A program made the position numbers and the translations under genes. Of a stretch of DNA of 64,000 bases, positions 55,662 to 63,948 are shown piece by piece (the first letter of the stretch is position 1; each line of letters begins with the position of its first letter). The notes below the pieces were generated by a model. The model was given only the letters and a program-made list of their open reading frames with translations, made no database searches and was not told where the DNA came from. This DNA comes from JANRKF01 sp964518725 (lineage in GTDB: Bacteria > Pseudomonadota > Alphaproteobacteria > Rickettsiales > SXRF01). The stretch is from NCBI GenBank assembly GCA_964518725.1, contig CAZFKP010000004.1, forward strand, positions 1 to 64,000, read 5' to 3'.

Positions 55662-55896
55662 TCAATTCGTATTCTGCTGGCGGGTTTTCCCCCCAACCCG
55701 ACAGCAGAATTTCACCATACGATTCAAAGTCAACATCTGCGCCGCGTTGCTGATCGCGGTGCATTTTCTCAATGTTTTTACGATGCGCCATCACGTAGTG
55801 GAAAAACGCCTCGCCATCGTCGGTTTCCGAATGGCACAGCACCACACCATAGTTGGTTTGCAGCATCAGCTTATCCTGGAATGAAAATGCAACCAT
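55624..55896 (-). CDS. Small protein of an undescribed paralogous family (copy B)
   Basis: 90 aa from MVAFSFQDK, whose ATG has a GGAGG site 9 bases upstream. It is homologous to the 107-aa protein at 27177-27500: both have DG-x-x-F-x-x-Y near residue 25, then YGEI-x-x-SG-x-G-x-x-PP near 60 and E-x-x-QT near 85. This copy has a more charged middle helix (RKNIEKMHRDQQRG). It follows the 52-aa gene after 2 bp, so the two form one short operon under the PHO-box-like promoter at 56110-56143. No signal peptide. Function unknown. Confidence 0.7.
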   Translation of the reverse strand: MVAFSFQDKLMLQTNYGVVLCHSETDDGEAFFHYVMAHRKNIEKMHRDQQRGADVDFESYGEILLSGWGENPPAEYELIISEYFQTGEAS

Positions 55897-55898
55897 GA

Positions 55899-56057
55899 CT
55901 ACACCTCCATGCCGCGTTCGTTGACAATCGGCAGGCCGGGCAACGTTTTGGTGCCAAGAGCACACAGCTTGCCATGCACCGGCGGGAAACGATCCTTAAT
56001 ATCGTTGATGCCGTAACCATGACTGGTGGTTGTTGGCTTTTCCATCACATCGTTCAT
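55899..56057 (-). CDS. 52-aa protein of unknown function, first gene of a two-gene unit
   Basis: The ATG has a GGGGGAG ribosome binding site 7 bases upstream. The protein begins MNDVMEKPTTTSHGYGIND, then a Lys/Arg-rich stretch (KDRFPPVHGK), one cysteine (LCALGTKT) and ends ERGMEV. It ends 2 bp before the start of the paralog-family gene, and GGAGG inside its last codons serves that gene. It has its own well-spaced promoter. No similarity recognised; too short for a firm call, but signals on both sides support it. Confidence 0.55.
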   Translation of the reverse strand: MNDVMEKPTTTSHGYGINDIKDRFPPVHGKLCALGTKTLPGLPIVNERGMEV

Positions 56058-56109
56058 TGCGAGACTCCCCCATCTATTTTTTCCAGCAGGATCGGCTGGT
56101 CATAGGGTG

Positions 56110-56143
56110 AGTATAGCGCCGCACTGTTACGGTTTTATGACAA
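56110..56143 (-). promoter_or_regulatory. PHO-box-like promoter of the 52-aa / 90-aa unit
   Basis: On the minus strand TTGTCATAAAACCGTAAC (56126-56143) is followed by exactly 10 bp (56116-56125) and a -10 TATACT (56110-56115). The first half-site TTGTCATAAAAC is a near-perfect PHO half-box; the second (CGTAAC) is degenerate. Transcription would start near 56103, 46 bases before the start codon at 56057. Confidence 0.6.
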
Positions 56144-56186
56144 AAGATAAAATTTTAGAAACTTTTTATAGATCGCCACTAAGGTG

Positions 56187-57539
56187 CTATTTTTTCTTGA
56201 TTTTTCTCATCTGCGTGGCCTTGCCGGGCTTGCTGATTTGCTGCGGACGGGCAAGCGCCAGCGCTTCGTCCGGCACGTCGTCGGTAATGACCGAACCGGC
56301 GCCGATGATCGCACCGGCACCGACCGAAACCGGCGCCACCAGCGACGTGTTGGAGCCGATAAACGCGCCTTCGCCGATGGTGGTTTTATATTTATTCACC
56401 CCGTCATAATTGCAGGTGATGGTGCCCGCGCCGATATTCGCGCCCGCGCCGACATCGCTATCGCCGATATAGCTCAAATGATTGGCCTTGGCGCCCTTGC
56501 CCAGCCGCGTCGCCTTCAGCTCGACAAAATTGCCGACATGCGAATTTTCCTCCAGCTTCGTGCCCGGCCGCAGCCGCGCAAACGGGCCGATAATCGCGCC
56601 ACGCTCAATCTGGGCGCCTTCAATATGGGAATAGGAGCGGATTTCAACGCCATCCGCCACCGTCACCTGCGGCCCGAACACCACAAAAGGATGCACGGTG
56701 ACATCCCGCCCCAGCACCGTATCGGCGGAGAAATAAACGGTGGTGGGATCGACCAGCGTCGCGCCGTTTTCCATCGCATGCCTGCGTAGTCGCTGTTGCA
56801 ACGCCGCCTCGGCCAGCGCCAATTGCGAGCAGTCGTTCACCCCCATCGCCTCTTCCATCGGCATCGGCACCATCACGGTTTTCAGGCCCTGCGCGCTCGC
56901 CATGTCGATCAGCGACGTCAGGTAATATTCCCCCGTCACCGGCGACGGCTTGAGTTTCGCAAGCGCCTCGCGCAGGAAGGAGGCCTTGAACGCCATCACC
57001 CCGCCCCAGCCCCAGCGGATCTGTTTTTCCTGCGCGCTCGCATCCTTGCATTCGACGATGCGGTCGACGAACGGCTCGCGGCTCATCACCAGGCGGCCAT
57101 AGCCGGTTGGGTCTTCCGGGTGAATACCCAGCAGCGCAATCGCCGCGCCCACCTCGTGCTTTTTTTCCAGCAGCAACCGCAGCGTTTCGCTGTGCAGCAG
57201 CGGCGTATCGCCATATACCACCAGCACGTCGCCGTCGGTTTTGCTCATCGCCTTCAACCCTTGGCGCACCGCATCGCCCGTGCCTTTCTGGGCCGCCTGC
57301 TCGGCGAACTGGCACGCGGGAAACTCTTGCCAGCAGGCCGCCTGCACGGTTTCCATCTGCGGGGCGATCACGGTCACCACCTGCTGCGGCTTAAGCGGCG
57401 CGACACTCGCCAGCACATGCGCCACCATCGGTTTCCCGGCAATTTTATGCAGCACCTTGGGCAGGGTCGAACGCATGCGCGTACCCTTGCCGGCAGCCAG
57501 CACAATGCAGGAGAAATTATACTTGTTTACAGTCTTCAT
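56187..57539 (-). CDS. glmU: Bifunctional N-acetylglucosamine-1-phosphate uridyltransferase / glucosamine-1-phosphate acetyltransferase
   Basis: 450 aa. The pyrophosphorylase domain begins IVLAAGKGTRMRSTLPKVLH near residues 12-31 and shows VVYGDTPLL near 105. From about 260 the left-handed beta-helix hexapeptide repeats run to the C-terminus (for example NIGAGTITCNYDG and AFIGSNTSLVAPV). It makes UDP-GlcNAc for peptidoglycan and lipid A. The frame overlaps the divergent rmuC only outside the rmuC start, and 30 bp separate them. Confidence 0.96.
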   Translation of the reverse strand: MKTVNKYNFSCIVLAAGKGTRMRSTLPKVLHKIAGKPMVAHVLASVAPLKPQQVVTVIAPQMETVQAACWQEFPACQFAEQAAQKGTGDAVRQGLKAMSKTDGDVLVVYGDTPLLHSETLRLLLEKKHEVGAAIALLGIHPEDPTGYGRLVMSREPFVDRIVECKDASAQEKQIRWGWGGVMAFKASFLREALAKLKPSPVTGEYYLTSLIDMASAQGLKTVMVPMPMEEAMGVNDCSQLALAEAALQQRLRRHAMENGATLVDPTTVYFSADTVLGRDVTVHPFVVFGPQVTVADGVEIRSYSHIEGAQIERGAIIGPFARLRPGTKLEENSHVGNFVELKATRLGKGAKANHLSYIGDSDVGAGANIGAGTITCNYDGVNKYKTTIGEGAFIGSNTSLVAPVSVGAGAIIGAGSVITDDVPDEALALARPQQISKPGKATQMRKIKKK

Positions 57540-57569
57540 AGGTCTAGAATGCGTTTCGGAGAAAATACA

Positions 57570-58823
57570 ATGAATTTGACCTTCTGGCTAGTGGTGATTG
57601 CAGGCGCGTCGGTGGCAGCAAGCCTGTGGTTTTTTGCGCGTTATGTGCAGTTGAAGGAGCGGACGTCTGCCTTGTCGCGTATTTATGAACAGACGGTGGC
57701 GGAAAAATCACAACTCACCGAGTTGCTTTCCATCGCGCAGAAAGAAATCGGCGCGCTTACCGCCCACAAGGAAAGTTTCGGCAACACGCACGAGACGATG
57801 AAGGTCGAATTCCGCAACACCGCGAATGCGCTGTTTGAGGAAGTGAGCCAGAAATTCACCGTGCAGTCGGAGAAAAAAATCGGCGATATATTGCTGCCGC
57901 TTTCCCAGCGCATCGGCGAATTCCAGAAAAATGTCGATGAGAAATTCGGAGCGCAGGGCAAGGAGCAACACACGCTGAAAGCCGAGATCGCACGCATCGT
58001 CAGTATGAATGAACAAATGCGGCTTTCCACCGAAAGCCTGACCAAAGCGCTGCGCGGCGATTCAAAAGCACAGGGCAATTGGGGCGAGGTGATGCTGGAA
58101 CGCATCCTCGAAGAGTCGGGTCTGGTGAAAGGCTCCGACTATGTGGTACAGGCCGGGGAAATGGGCTTAAAAGGCGCCGAGGGCAACCATTTGCGCCCCG
58201 ACGTTATCGTCAACCTGCCCGATAACAAACATGTGATTATCGATTCAAAAGTATCACTCACCGCCTATGAACGCTATTGCCGCGAAACCGAGGATGCCCC
58301 GAAAGCCATCCTGCTCAAGGAATTCATCGGCTCGATCCGCAACCACATCGTTGGTCTGGAAAAGAAGCGCTATCAGGACATTGAGAAACTCACCACACCG
58401 GATTTTGTGTTTATGTTTCTCCCGGTGGAGGGCGCCTATTCGCTCGCCGTACAGGCCGATGCCGAGCTACACAGTTTTGCATGGGGCAGGAAAATCGCAC
58501 TGGTCTGCCCATCCACCCTGTTCGCCTCGCTCATGACCATCGCCTCGCTGTGGCGTATCGAACGGCAGAATAAAAACGCACAGGACATTGCACAGCAAGC
58601 CGGGTGGCTCTACGATAAATTCATTGGCTTCATCACCGACATGCAGGATATCGGGGATAAAATCAACAAAACGAATATCGCCTATGAGGGCGCGATGAAT
58701 AAGCTTTCCAGCGGGCGTGGCAATCTGGTGGCACGTGTGGAGAAATTGCGCGTGATGGGCGCGACCACCACCAAATCCCTACCGAAAGAACTCATCCAAA
58801 GCACCGAAGCGGAAGAAGCGTAA
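57570..58823 (+). CDS. rmuC: DNA recombination protein RmuC homolog
   Basis: 417 aa from the ATG with a GGAG site upstream; the longer reading frame lies antisense to glmU. The N-terminal membrane anchor LTFWLVVIAGASVAASLWFF is followed by a coiled coil (residues 30-150, many Glu/Lys and Leu heptads). The RmuC domain contains GNWGEVMLERILEESGL near 170 and KHVIIDSKVSLTAYERY near 220, which resembles a PD-(D/E)XK nuclease core. It is thought to limit inversions and guard against phage DNA. Confidence 0.88.
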   Translation: MNLTFWLVVIAGASVAASLWFFARYVQLKERTSALSRIYEQTVAEKSQLTELLSIAQKEIGALTAHKESFGNTHETMKVEFRNTANALFEEVSQKFTVQSEKKIGDILLPLSQRIGEFQKNVDEKFGAQGKEQHTLKAEIARIVSMNEQMRLSTESLTKALRGDSKAQGNWGEVMLERILEESGLVKGSDYVVQAGEMGLKGAEGNHLRPDVIVNLPDNKHVIIDSKVSLTAYERYCRETEDAPKAILLKEFIGSIRNHIVGLEKKRYQDIEKLTTPDFVFMFLPVEGAYSLAVQADAELHSFAWGRKIALVCPSTLFASLMTIASLWRIERQNKNAQDIAQQAGWLYDKFIGFITDMQDIGDKINKTNIAYEGAMNKLSSGRGNLVARVEKLRVMGATTTKSLPKELIQSTEAEEA

Positions 58824-58827
58824 CCAT

Positions 58828-59538
58828 ATGCTAGTCACGAATTTCCATGTTAAATACTGGCTCTATAAACTGGTCGGCGGCGCCTTCCAGCTTTTCGACG
58901 TAGGATACGTGCACCCCGTGCGCGAACGCAGCCTCCGCAGCCTTCATAAGAGCGTCGATTATATCGAAACACACATGGCCGATGCGATGGGCTTCGCCAC
59001 CCAGCGCGAACTGATGGCTTACAGTATCGGGCAGGTGCAGGTCGATGGCTGCTTCACCGAATTCGGGGTGTTCAAGGGCGGAACGTTGCGCTTCATGGCG
59101 AAGAAGCTCCCAAACCGCCGCTTCCACGGCTTCGATAGTTTCGAAGGCCTGCCGGAAGCATGGAGCGGGTTTAACCTTGGCAAAGCCGCGTTCGACATGG
59201 ATGGGCACCTGCCGCGCGTGCCGGAAAATGTCACGCTGCATAAGGGGTTTTTTGAGACGAGCCTGCCGGTGTGGAAAGAAAACCACGCCGACAAGATCGC
59301 GTTCATGCACATTGACTGCGACCTCTATTCCTCGACCACAACCATTTTTGAATCGCTCGGTGATCGCCTACAGGCCGGAAGCATCATCCTGTTCGATGAG
59401 TATTTCAATTACCCGAACTGGGAAAATCATGAATTCAAAGCCTGGAAAGAATATGTGGCGGCGCGTGGTATCGCCTATCGCTATCTCGGCTTTGCGCGCC
59501 AACAGGCCACCGTGCAAATCATCTCGACGGGGGCATAA
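58828..59538 (+). CDS. TylF/MycF-type O-methyltransferase
   Basis: 236 aa. CFTEFGVFKGGTLRFMAKKL near residues 72-91 is the SAM-binding motif of TylF (macrocin O-methyltransferase) relatives, followed by FHGFDSFEGLPEAW near 97 and HIDCDLYSSTTTIFE near 155, which holds the Mg-binding acidic residues. It probably methylates a sugar hydroxyl on a surface glycan. Four bp after rmuC and overlapping the next gene by one base (TAATG), so it starts a glycan unit. Confidence 0.85.
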   Translation: MLVTNFHVKYWLYKLVGGAFQLFDVGYVHPVRERSLRSLHKSVDYIETHMADAMGFATQRELMAYSIGQVQVDGCFTEFGVFKGGTLRFMAKKLPNRRFHGFDSFEGLPEAWSGFNLGKAAFDMDGHLPRVPENVTLHKGFFETSLPVWKENHADKIAFMHIDCDLYSSTTTIFESLGDRLQAGSIILFDEYFNYPNWENHEFKAWKEYVAARGIAYRYLGFARQQATVQIISTGA

Positions 59539-60362
59539 TGAACGCGCATCACGGGCAGGGTTTCTGGGACGCGGAGATTGTGCTCTCACCAGCGGCGGAA
59601 AAGTTCCATTCGGCGGCAAGCCTGACCGAACCTTACGAGGGCATGGCGCTTGACCTCACCATTTTCGTTTCGTGCTACAACGAAGAAGAGCTGATTGAAA
59701 ACACGCTTGAAACCATACGGCAGGTGATGGTCGAACTGCCGCTTTCTTATGAAATCATTATTATCGATGACGTTTCAAAAGATGGTTCGGCAGCGAAGAT
59801 CGAAGCCTATATCGCCGCCCACCCAGAGGTGAATATCGTCCTAAGGAGAAACAAACACAACAAGGGGCTGGCGCAGAATTATTTTGACGCGGCGTTTCTG
59901 GGCAAAGGCAAATATTACCGCTTGCTCTGCGGCGATAATTCCGAGCCAAAGGAAAGCATTAAGCACATTTTCAGCGAGATCGGTGCGGCCGACATATTGA
60001 TTCCGTACTACACCTCAAGCGAGGGCAAGAGCCTGAAGCGCCAGCTCGTGTCAAAAGTGTACACGTTGATTGTCAACGCCATCACCGGCTACCACTTCCA
60101 TTATTACAACGGGCTAGCGGTGCATTTGCGCTACAACGTCATGCGCTGGCACCCGAACACCCACGGGTTCGGCTTTCAAGCCGACCTGCTGTGCATGCTG
60201 CTCGACCAGGGATTTTCCTACAAGGAAATACCGATCATCATGATCGAGCAGCGCACCGGGAAATCAAACGCGATCACCCTGAAGAACCTTCTGTCGGTCG
60301 CGCACACCTTGCTTGAAATTTTGCTGCGCCGCATTTCCCACCGCGTCTATAAGAAGAAATAA
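59538..60362 (+). CDS. Family 2 glycosyltransferase, DPM1-like
   Basis: 274 aa. After a 32-residue extra N-terminus, the GT2 core starts LDLTIFVSCYNEEELIENTL near residue 36, with IIIIDDVSKDGSAAKIE near 72 and LLCGDNSEPKES near 126 (DxD region replaced by CGDN). The domain ends near 210 with GFGFQADLLCMLLDQGFSYKEIP, which is typical of dolichyl-phosphate-mannose-synthase-like enzymes. No membrane segment. It probably loads a sugar onto a polyprenyl phosphate or glycan. One base overlaps the methyltransferase stop and the next gene starts at its last base. Confidence 0.85.
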   Translation: MNAHHGQGFWDAEIVLSPAAEKFHSAASLTEPYEGMALDLTIFVSCYNEEELIENTLETIRQVMVELPLSYEIIIIDDVSKDGSAAKIEAYIAAHPEVNIVLRRNKHNKGLAQNYFDAAFLGKGKYYRLLCGDNSEPKESIKHIFSEIGAADILIPYYTSSEGKSLKRQLVSKVYTLIVNAITGYHFHYYNGLAVHLRYNVMRWHPNTHGFGFQADLLCMLLDQGFSYKEIPIIMIEQRTGKSNAITLKNLLSVAHTLLEILLRRISHRVYKKK

Positions 60363-61270
60363 TGGCCGCGTTTTTTCTCAAGCTGGCTTTCACCATCGCC
60401 GCCTTCGCATTGGCGCTGCATCAGGTTGAATGGCGTGAGCTGGTGGAAGCCATGCACCGGCAACAGCCGCTCTACCTTGCTGCAAGCCTCGGCGCCATCG
60501 GTGTGCAGACCATCGCCGGAGGACTGCGCTGGCACCACATCCGTACCGCGATTTCCGGAAGCAGCGATGCGGCGCGCACCACCCTCATCTATTACGCCAG
60601 CTCGTTTTTCAACGTCATCATGCCCAGCACCGTAGGTAGCGATGTCGCACGCGGCTGGCTGGCAAAACAATCCGGCAGCGTGTTGTCGGACGTGGTGTAT
60701 GGCGTGCTGGCGGATCGCATCATGTCGCTGGCCGGGATCACCCTGCTCGTTGCCTCTACCCTGCCGCTACTGGCAGCGTATCTTGGGATGGATCCGCGTT
60801 GGGGTCTGGTGCTGGCGGTGCTGGTGTGGTCGATGGCGATTGCTTGTTACCTGATGCTACGACTCCTTACCTCCGCGCTTGGCAGCGTGGCGCATGTGCG
60901 CCTGATCGGCAGCATCATCCACGCCGTCGGCAAGATTGCCGGCAAGCACCGGCAGGTCATCCTTGCGCTCCTCTGGGCGATTGCGGCGCATGTCGCCTAT
61001 GCCACAGCGACCTACGCGCTGGCGGTCGGGCTGGGGATTCATATTAGTTGGCTCGCCTGTCTGGTGCTGGTGCCGCTGGTACTGTTCATTTCGACGCTGC
61101 CCATTTCACTTGGCGGCTGGGGCATCCGCGAAGTCAGCATGGCGACGGTGCTCGCACTCGCGCAGGTGGAAAACGCCCCCGCAATCGTGCTTTCCATCCA
61201 GCTCGGACTGATGACCACCATCGTTAGCCTAGGCGGTGGCGCGGTCTATTTTTTCCTGAAGCGTCAGTAG
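60362..61270 (+). CDS. Integral membrane protein of the lysylphosphatidylglycerol-synthase/UPF0104 family
   Basis: 302 aa with about eight hydrophobic segments. SFFNVIMPSTVGSDVARGWL near residue 80-99 and FISTLPISLGGWGIREVSM near 240-258 are the conserved motifs of the flippase-like domain (DUF/UPF0104, LPG synthase TM region). Such proteins often accompany glycosyltransferases and are thought to move lipid-linked sugars or modify glycerolipids. It forms a unit with the methyltransferase and GT2 genes. Confidence 0.82.
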   Translation: MAAFFLKLAFTIAAFALALHQVEWRELVEAMHRQQPLYLAASLGAIGVQTIAGGLRWHHIRTAISGSSDAARTTLIYYASSFFNVIMPSTVGSDVARGWLAKQSGSVLSDVVYGVLADRIMSLAGITLLVASTLPLLAAYLGMDPRWGLVLAVLVWSMAIACYLMLRLLTSALGSVAHVRLIGSIIHAVGKIAGKHRQVILALLWAIAAHVAYATATYALAVGLGIHISWLACLVLVPLVLFISTLPISLGGWGIREVSMATVLALAQVENAPAIVLSIQLGLMTTIVSLGGGAVYFFLKRQ

Positions 61271-61415
61271 CCACCGATTCCAGACAACCGCATCGTTATA
61301 AAATGGTCAGGCCGAAGGCAATAAGCGATGTTCTTGAGAACGGTGATGGAATGTACAAAAAGCACATGACAGAACCGCAGCGCAAAGAACGAAGCGCTTG
61401 CCCGGCATCACCATT

Positions 61416-62465
61416 TTAGTAGAGCTTCTGGAAATTACGCTTAGCCCGTTTCTTCCAGTAACCACGATGATAGGCGTCGCTGGCCAGAAGCGGCAGCACA
61501 CTACCCGCCTCAGCAAACACCATCTGCTCGAATGCGGTGTCCACCTTGCCCCAGCTGCATGCTTCTTTGAGTGTTGAAGAAGAGCACGCGCCATCACGCG
61601 AATCGGCGACGGTAATCTGCACGGCGTATTTGTGCATTTCGACATCGTGCCCAAGAATTTCCGCACACACGACCGTGTCCTGCACAAAGTTTTTCGGCAC
61701 GCCGCCGCCGACCATGAGTAGGCCGCTGGCTTTGGATTTCAGCTTGATCTCGGTGAGTTCGCGGAAGTCGGCAATCGAGTCGATGGTGAGGTAGGGTTTT
61801 TTCTTTTTCATGCGCTCGACCTGATGCACGACCAAGCCAAACCCGGCAGAGCTATCGGTGAAGGCCGGGCAGAAAATCGGCACGCCATTTTCATACGAAC
61901 GCTGGATGAGCGAATCTTTTTTCTTGGCATTTTTCGTGAGCCATTTGCCCATTTCATAAATAAATTCGCGGGAAGAATATGGCCGTGGCTCAAGGCTGTC
62001 GGCAATAACTTTAATCGTGTGGTCGCAGGCCTGCAATTCTTCTTCGTCGATATAGGTATCGTAAATGCGGTCGATATAATTGTCGCGCAGATCCTTATCG
62101 TCAACGAATTGCGATCCCTGATAATGCTTGAAGCCGAGCGCCTCGAAGAAATCCATATCGATGATGGAGGCACCCGTCGCCACAATCGCATCGACCATGT
62201 TGTTTTTCACCAGGTCGACATACAGCTTCATGCAGCCGCCCGCAGAGGTAGAGCCAGCAAGGGTCAGGAACACGCTGCAATTTTTATCTTTGAGCATCAT
62301 GTTGTAAATCTCGGTGGCCTTGGCCAGATCACGCGAGGTGAACGACATGCCCGCCATCTGCTCGATGATCGGACGCGCATCGAACGAAGTGATATCGATA
62401 TGCTCGACCGGCTTCGAGAGCAGGTTGTCTTTTTTGGTCGATTTCTTTTTTGCAGCAGTTGCCAT
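61416..62465 (-). CDS. Deoxyhypusine-synthase-like protein, probable homospermidine synthase
   Basis: 349 aa. The NAD-binding and catalytic region of the DHS family is clear: TLAGSTSAGG near residue 66, ATGASIIDMDF near 95, LLMVGGGVPKNF near 245 and QITVADSRDGACSSSTLKEACSWGKVD near 280-310, where the lysine in SWGK matches the imine-forming lysine of eukaryotic DHS. Bacteria lack eIF5A, and the alphaproteobacterial members are considered homospermidine-synthase-like polyamine enzymes. The neighbouring ornithine/lysine decarboxylase gene supports that role. N-terminus basic (AAKKKSTKKD). Confidence 0.8.
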   Translation of the reverse strand: MATAAKKKSTKKDNLLSKPVEHIDITSFDARPIIEQMAGMSFTSRDLAKATEIYNMMLKDKNCSVFLTLAGSTSAGGCMKLYVDLVKNNMVDAIVATGASIIDMDFFEALGFKHYQGSQFVDDKDLRDNYIDRIYDTYIDEEELQACDHTIKVIADSLEPRPYSSREFIYEMGKWLTKNAKKKDSLIQRSYENGVPIFCPAFTDSSAGFGLVVHQVERMKKKKPYLTIDSIADFRELTEIKLKSKASGLLMVGGGVPKNFVQDTVVCAEILGHDVEMHKYAVQITVADSRDGACSSSTLKEACSWGKVDTAFEQMVFAEAGSVLPLLASDAYHRGYWKKRAKRNFQKLY

Positions 62466-62522
62466 AGTGAATAATCCTTACTTAAAAAAACACGCGTTCA
62501 ATCAGGCTGAGCCAGATGCGAC

Positions 62523-62584
62523 GCTATTTGAGAACCGGCGCGGAGCGTACACTAAGTACGCAAGCACCGGAAGCGCAAAATAGC
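62523..62584. promoter_or_regulatory. Nested hairpin in the leader between the two polyamine genes
   Basis: Three nested inverted pairs occupy 62 bp: GCTATTT (62523-62529) with AAATAGC (62578-62584), CCGG (62535-62538) with CCGG (62567-62570), and GCGTAC (62545-62550) with GTACGC (62556-62561) around an ACTAA loop. No T-run follows. It lies in the 147-bp gap between the decarboxylase and the deoxyhypusine-synthase-like gene and would be in the leader of the latter. Confidence 0.55.
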
Positions 62585-62612
62585 AAGCAAGCTGGCCGGC
62601 ATGTTGGACGCC

Positions 62613-63893
62613 TTAGTTAATACCAAAAATGCTCAAGAGCGGCTTGTCCATCACCTCGACGGTCACATCATTAAAAAATCCGTTGAAGTTGGTACGCATC
62701 GTGTGGCCGTAGGCACCGAGCTGGCCGATTTCGATCCAGTCGCCTTCGCGAATGTCAGCCGGCAGGTGAAACGGACCTTTCATCGCGTCCATGCTGTCGC
62801 AGGTCGGGCCGAAAAAGCCGAATTCCGCTAGCTCGCCACTGAACGTACCGCCGGGGCGGATCGCTTTCACCGGATAGACGAAACCGGGAATGCCCGCGTC
62901 GAACAGGCTGCCATAGGTACCGTCGTTGATGTAGAGCATGTTGCCCTTGCGCGCATCCACCTGCACGATGATCGAAGCGCCTTCCGCCACCAGCGCCCGG
63001 CCAGGTTCACAGATGATTTGTGCATGTTCGAGGCTTGGGTGGGACTTGAGCGATTTCTTGATCGTCTTCATGTAGGTGGAAAGCGACGGTGGCGTCATGC
63101 CCGGATAGATCGCCGGGAACCCGCCGCCGACATCAAGCACATCCAGCTTCACGCCGGTTTGGGCGACCAGATCGACCACCTTGCCGATGGTGCTGGCATA
63201 GGCTTCCGGGTTCATGCACTGGCTGCCGACATGGAAACAGACCCCGAGCTTGCGGGATTTTTCGCGAGTGGCGGTGATGAGCGCAGCAGCGTCATCGAGA
63301 CCAACCCCAAATTTTCCGGTCAGGCTATAGAGCGCCGCATCATTGGGCACCGACAGGCGCACATAAAGATTCAGGTCTTCCGCGCCCTGCGTTACTTCGA
63401 GGATTTTTTCGAGTTCGGCATGGCTGTCGAGCGAGAAGTCACGCACGCCATATTGGAAATAGGCATCGCGGATGGCATGGCGGCTTTTCACCGGATGCAT
63501 GAAATAGAGTTTGGCGCCCGGCAGCGTTTCAGCCACCAGTTTCACTTCCGCGAGGCTTGCCACATCGTAATGCTTCACCCCGGCACGCGCCAGAATACGC
63601 AGCACGCGGGCATCGGGATTGCATTTCACGGCATACATCACATCGCCAGGGAAATGGCGTAGGAACCACTTGGCCGTCTGCGCGATGGTCGCGGGGCGGA
63701 GCACCTGCACCGGCTCTTCCGGTTTCAGGTCATACACCACGTCCTCGACCGAGCGGTAGGGCGACGGCAGTGCAATACCGAACTGCACCGGCTTGCTGAA
63801 TGGAGCCTGTGGCGTGGTCGCGCTGTGGTTGAAAGTAAGGACGTTCCGCTTGGAACGCGAGGAGCCGGGGGGCTCCGAAATGGTTTTGTTCAT
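62613..63893 (-). CDS. Ornithine/lysine-type PLP decarboxylase, fold III
   Basis: 426 aa from the ATG at 63893 (a TTG precedes it). The PLP-binding lysine is in DVMYAVKCNPDARVL near residue 87, the glycine-rich phosphate loop in LDVLDVGGGFPA near 250, and ICEPGRALVAEG near 297. GPTCDSMDA near 367 has the catalytic cysteine of the ODC/DAPDC/ADC group. Ornithine is the likely substrate; lysine is possible. It makes putrescine for the neighbouring DHS-like gene. The first 45 residues are a basic extension. Confidence 0.88.
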   Translation of the reverse strand: MNKTISEPPGSSRSKRNVLTFNHSATTPQAPFSKPVQFGIALPSPYRSVEDVVYDLKPEEPVQVLRPATIAQTAKWFLRHFPGDVMYAVKCNPDARVLRILARAGVKHYDVASLAEVKLVAETLPGAKLYFMHPVKSRHAIRDAYFQYGVRDFSLDSHAELEKILEVTQGAEDLNLYVRLSVPNDAALYSLTGKFGVGLDDAAALITATREKSRKLGVCFHVGSQCMNPEAYASTIGKVVDLVAQTGVKLDVLDVGGGFPAIYPGMTPPSLSTYMKTIKKSLKSHPSLEHAQIICEPGRALVAEGASIIVQVDARKGNMLYINDGTYGSLFDAGIPGFVYPVKAIRPGGTFSGELAEFGFFGPTCDSMDAMKGPFHLPADIREGDWIEIGQLGAYGHTMRTNFNGFFNDVTVEVMDKPLLSIFGIN

Positions 63894-63908
63894 CAATAGT
63901 ACCTATAG

Positions 63909-63948
63909 TGTATAGTGTGAGAGCTACGGCTCGCTGGAAAAATTCCAG
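63909..63948 (-). promoter_or_regulatory. Promoter region of the decarboxylase gene with an inverted repeat
   Basis: On the minus strand a -10-like TATACA (63909-63914) lies 15 bp from the start codon. The inverted repeat CTGGAA-AAA-TTCCAG (63934-63948) covers the expected -35 position and could be an operator. The remainder of the window to 64000 shows no gene. Confidence 0.35.

Noticed and set aside
56796..57569. Long in-frame extension of rmuC on the plus strand
   Set aside because: It is antisense to glmU; the ATG at 57570 has a ribosome binding site and begins the membrane anchor typical of RmuC.
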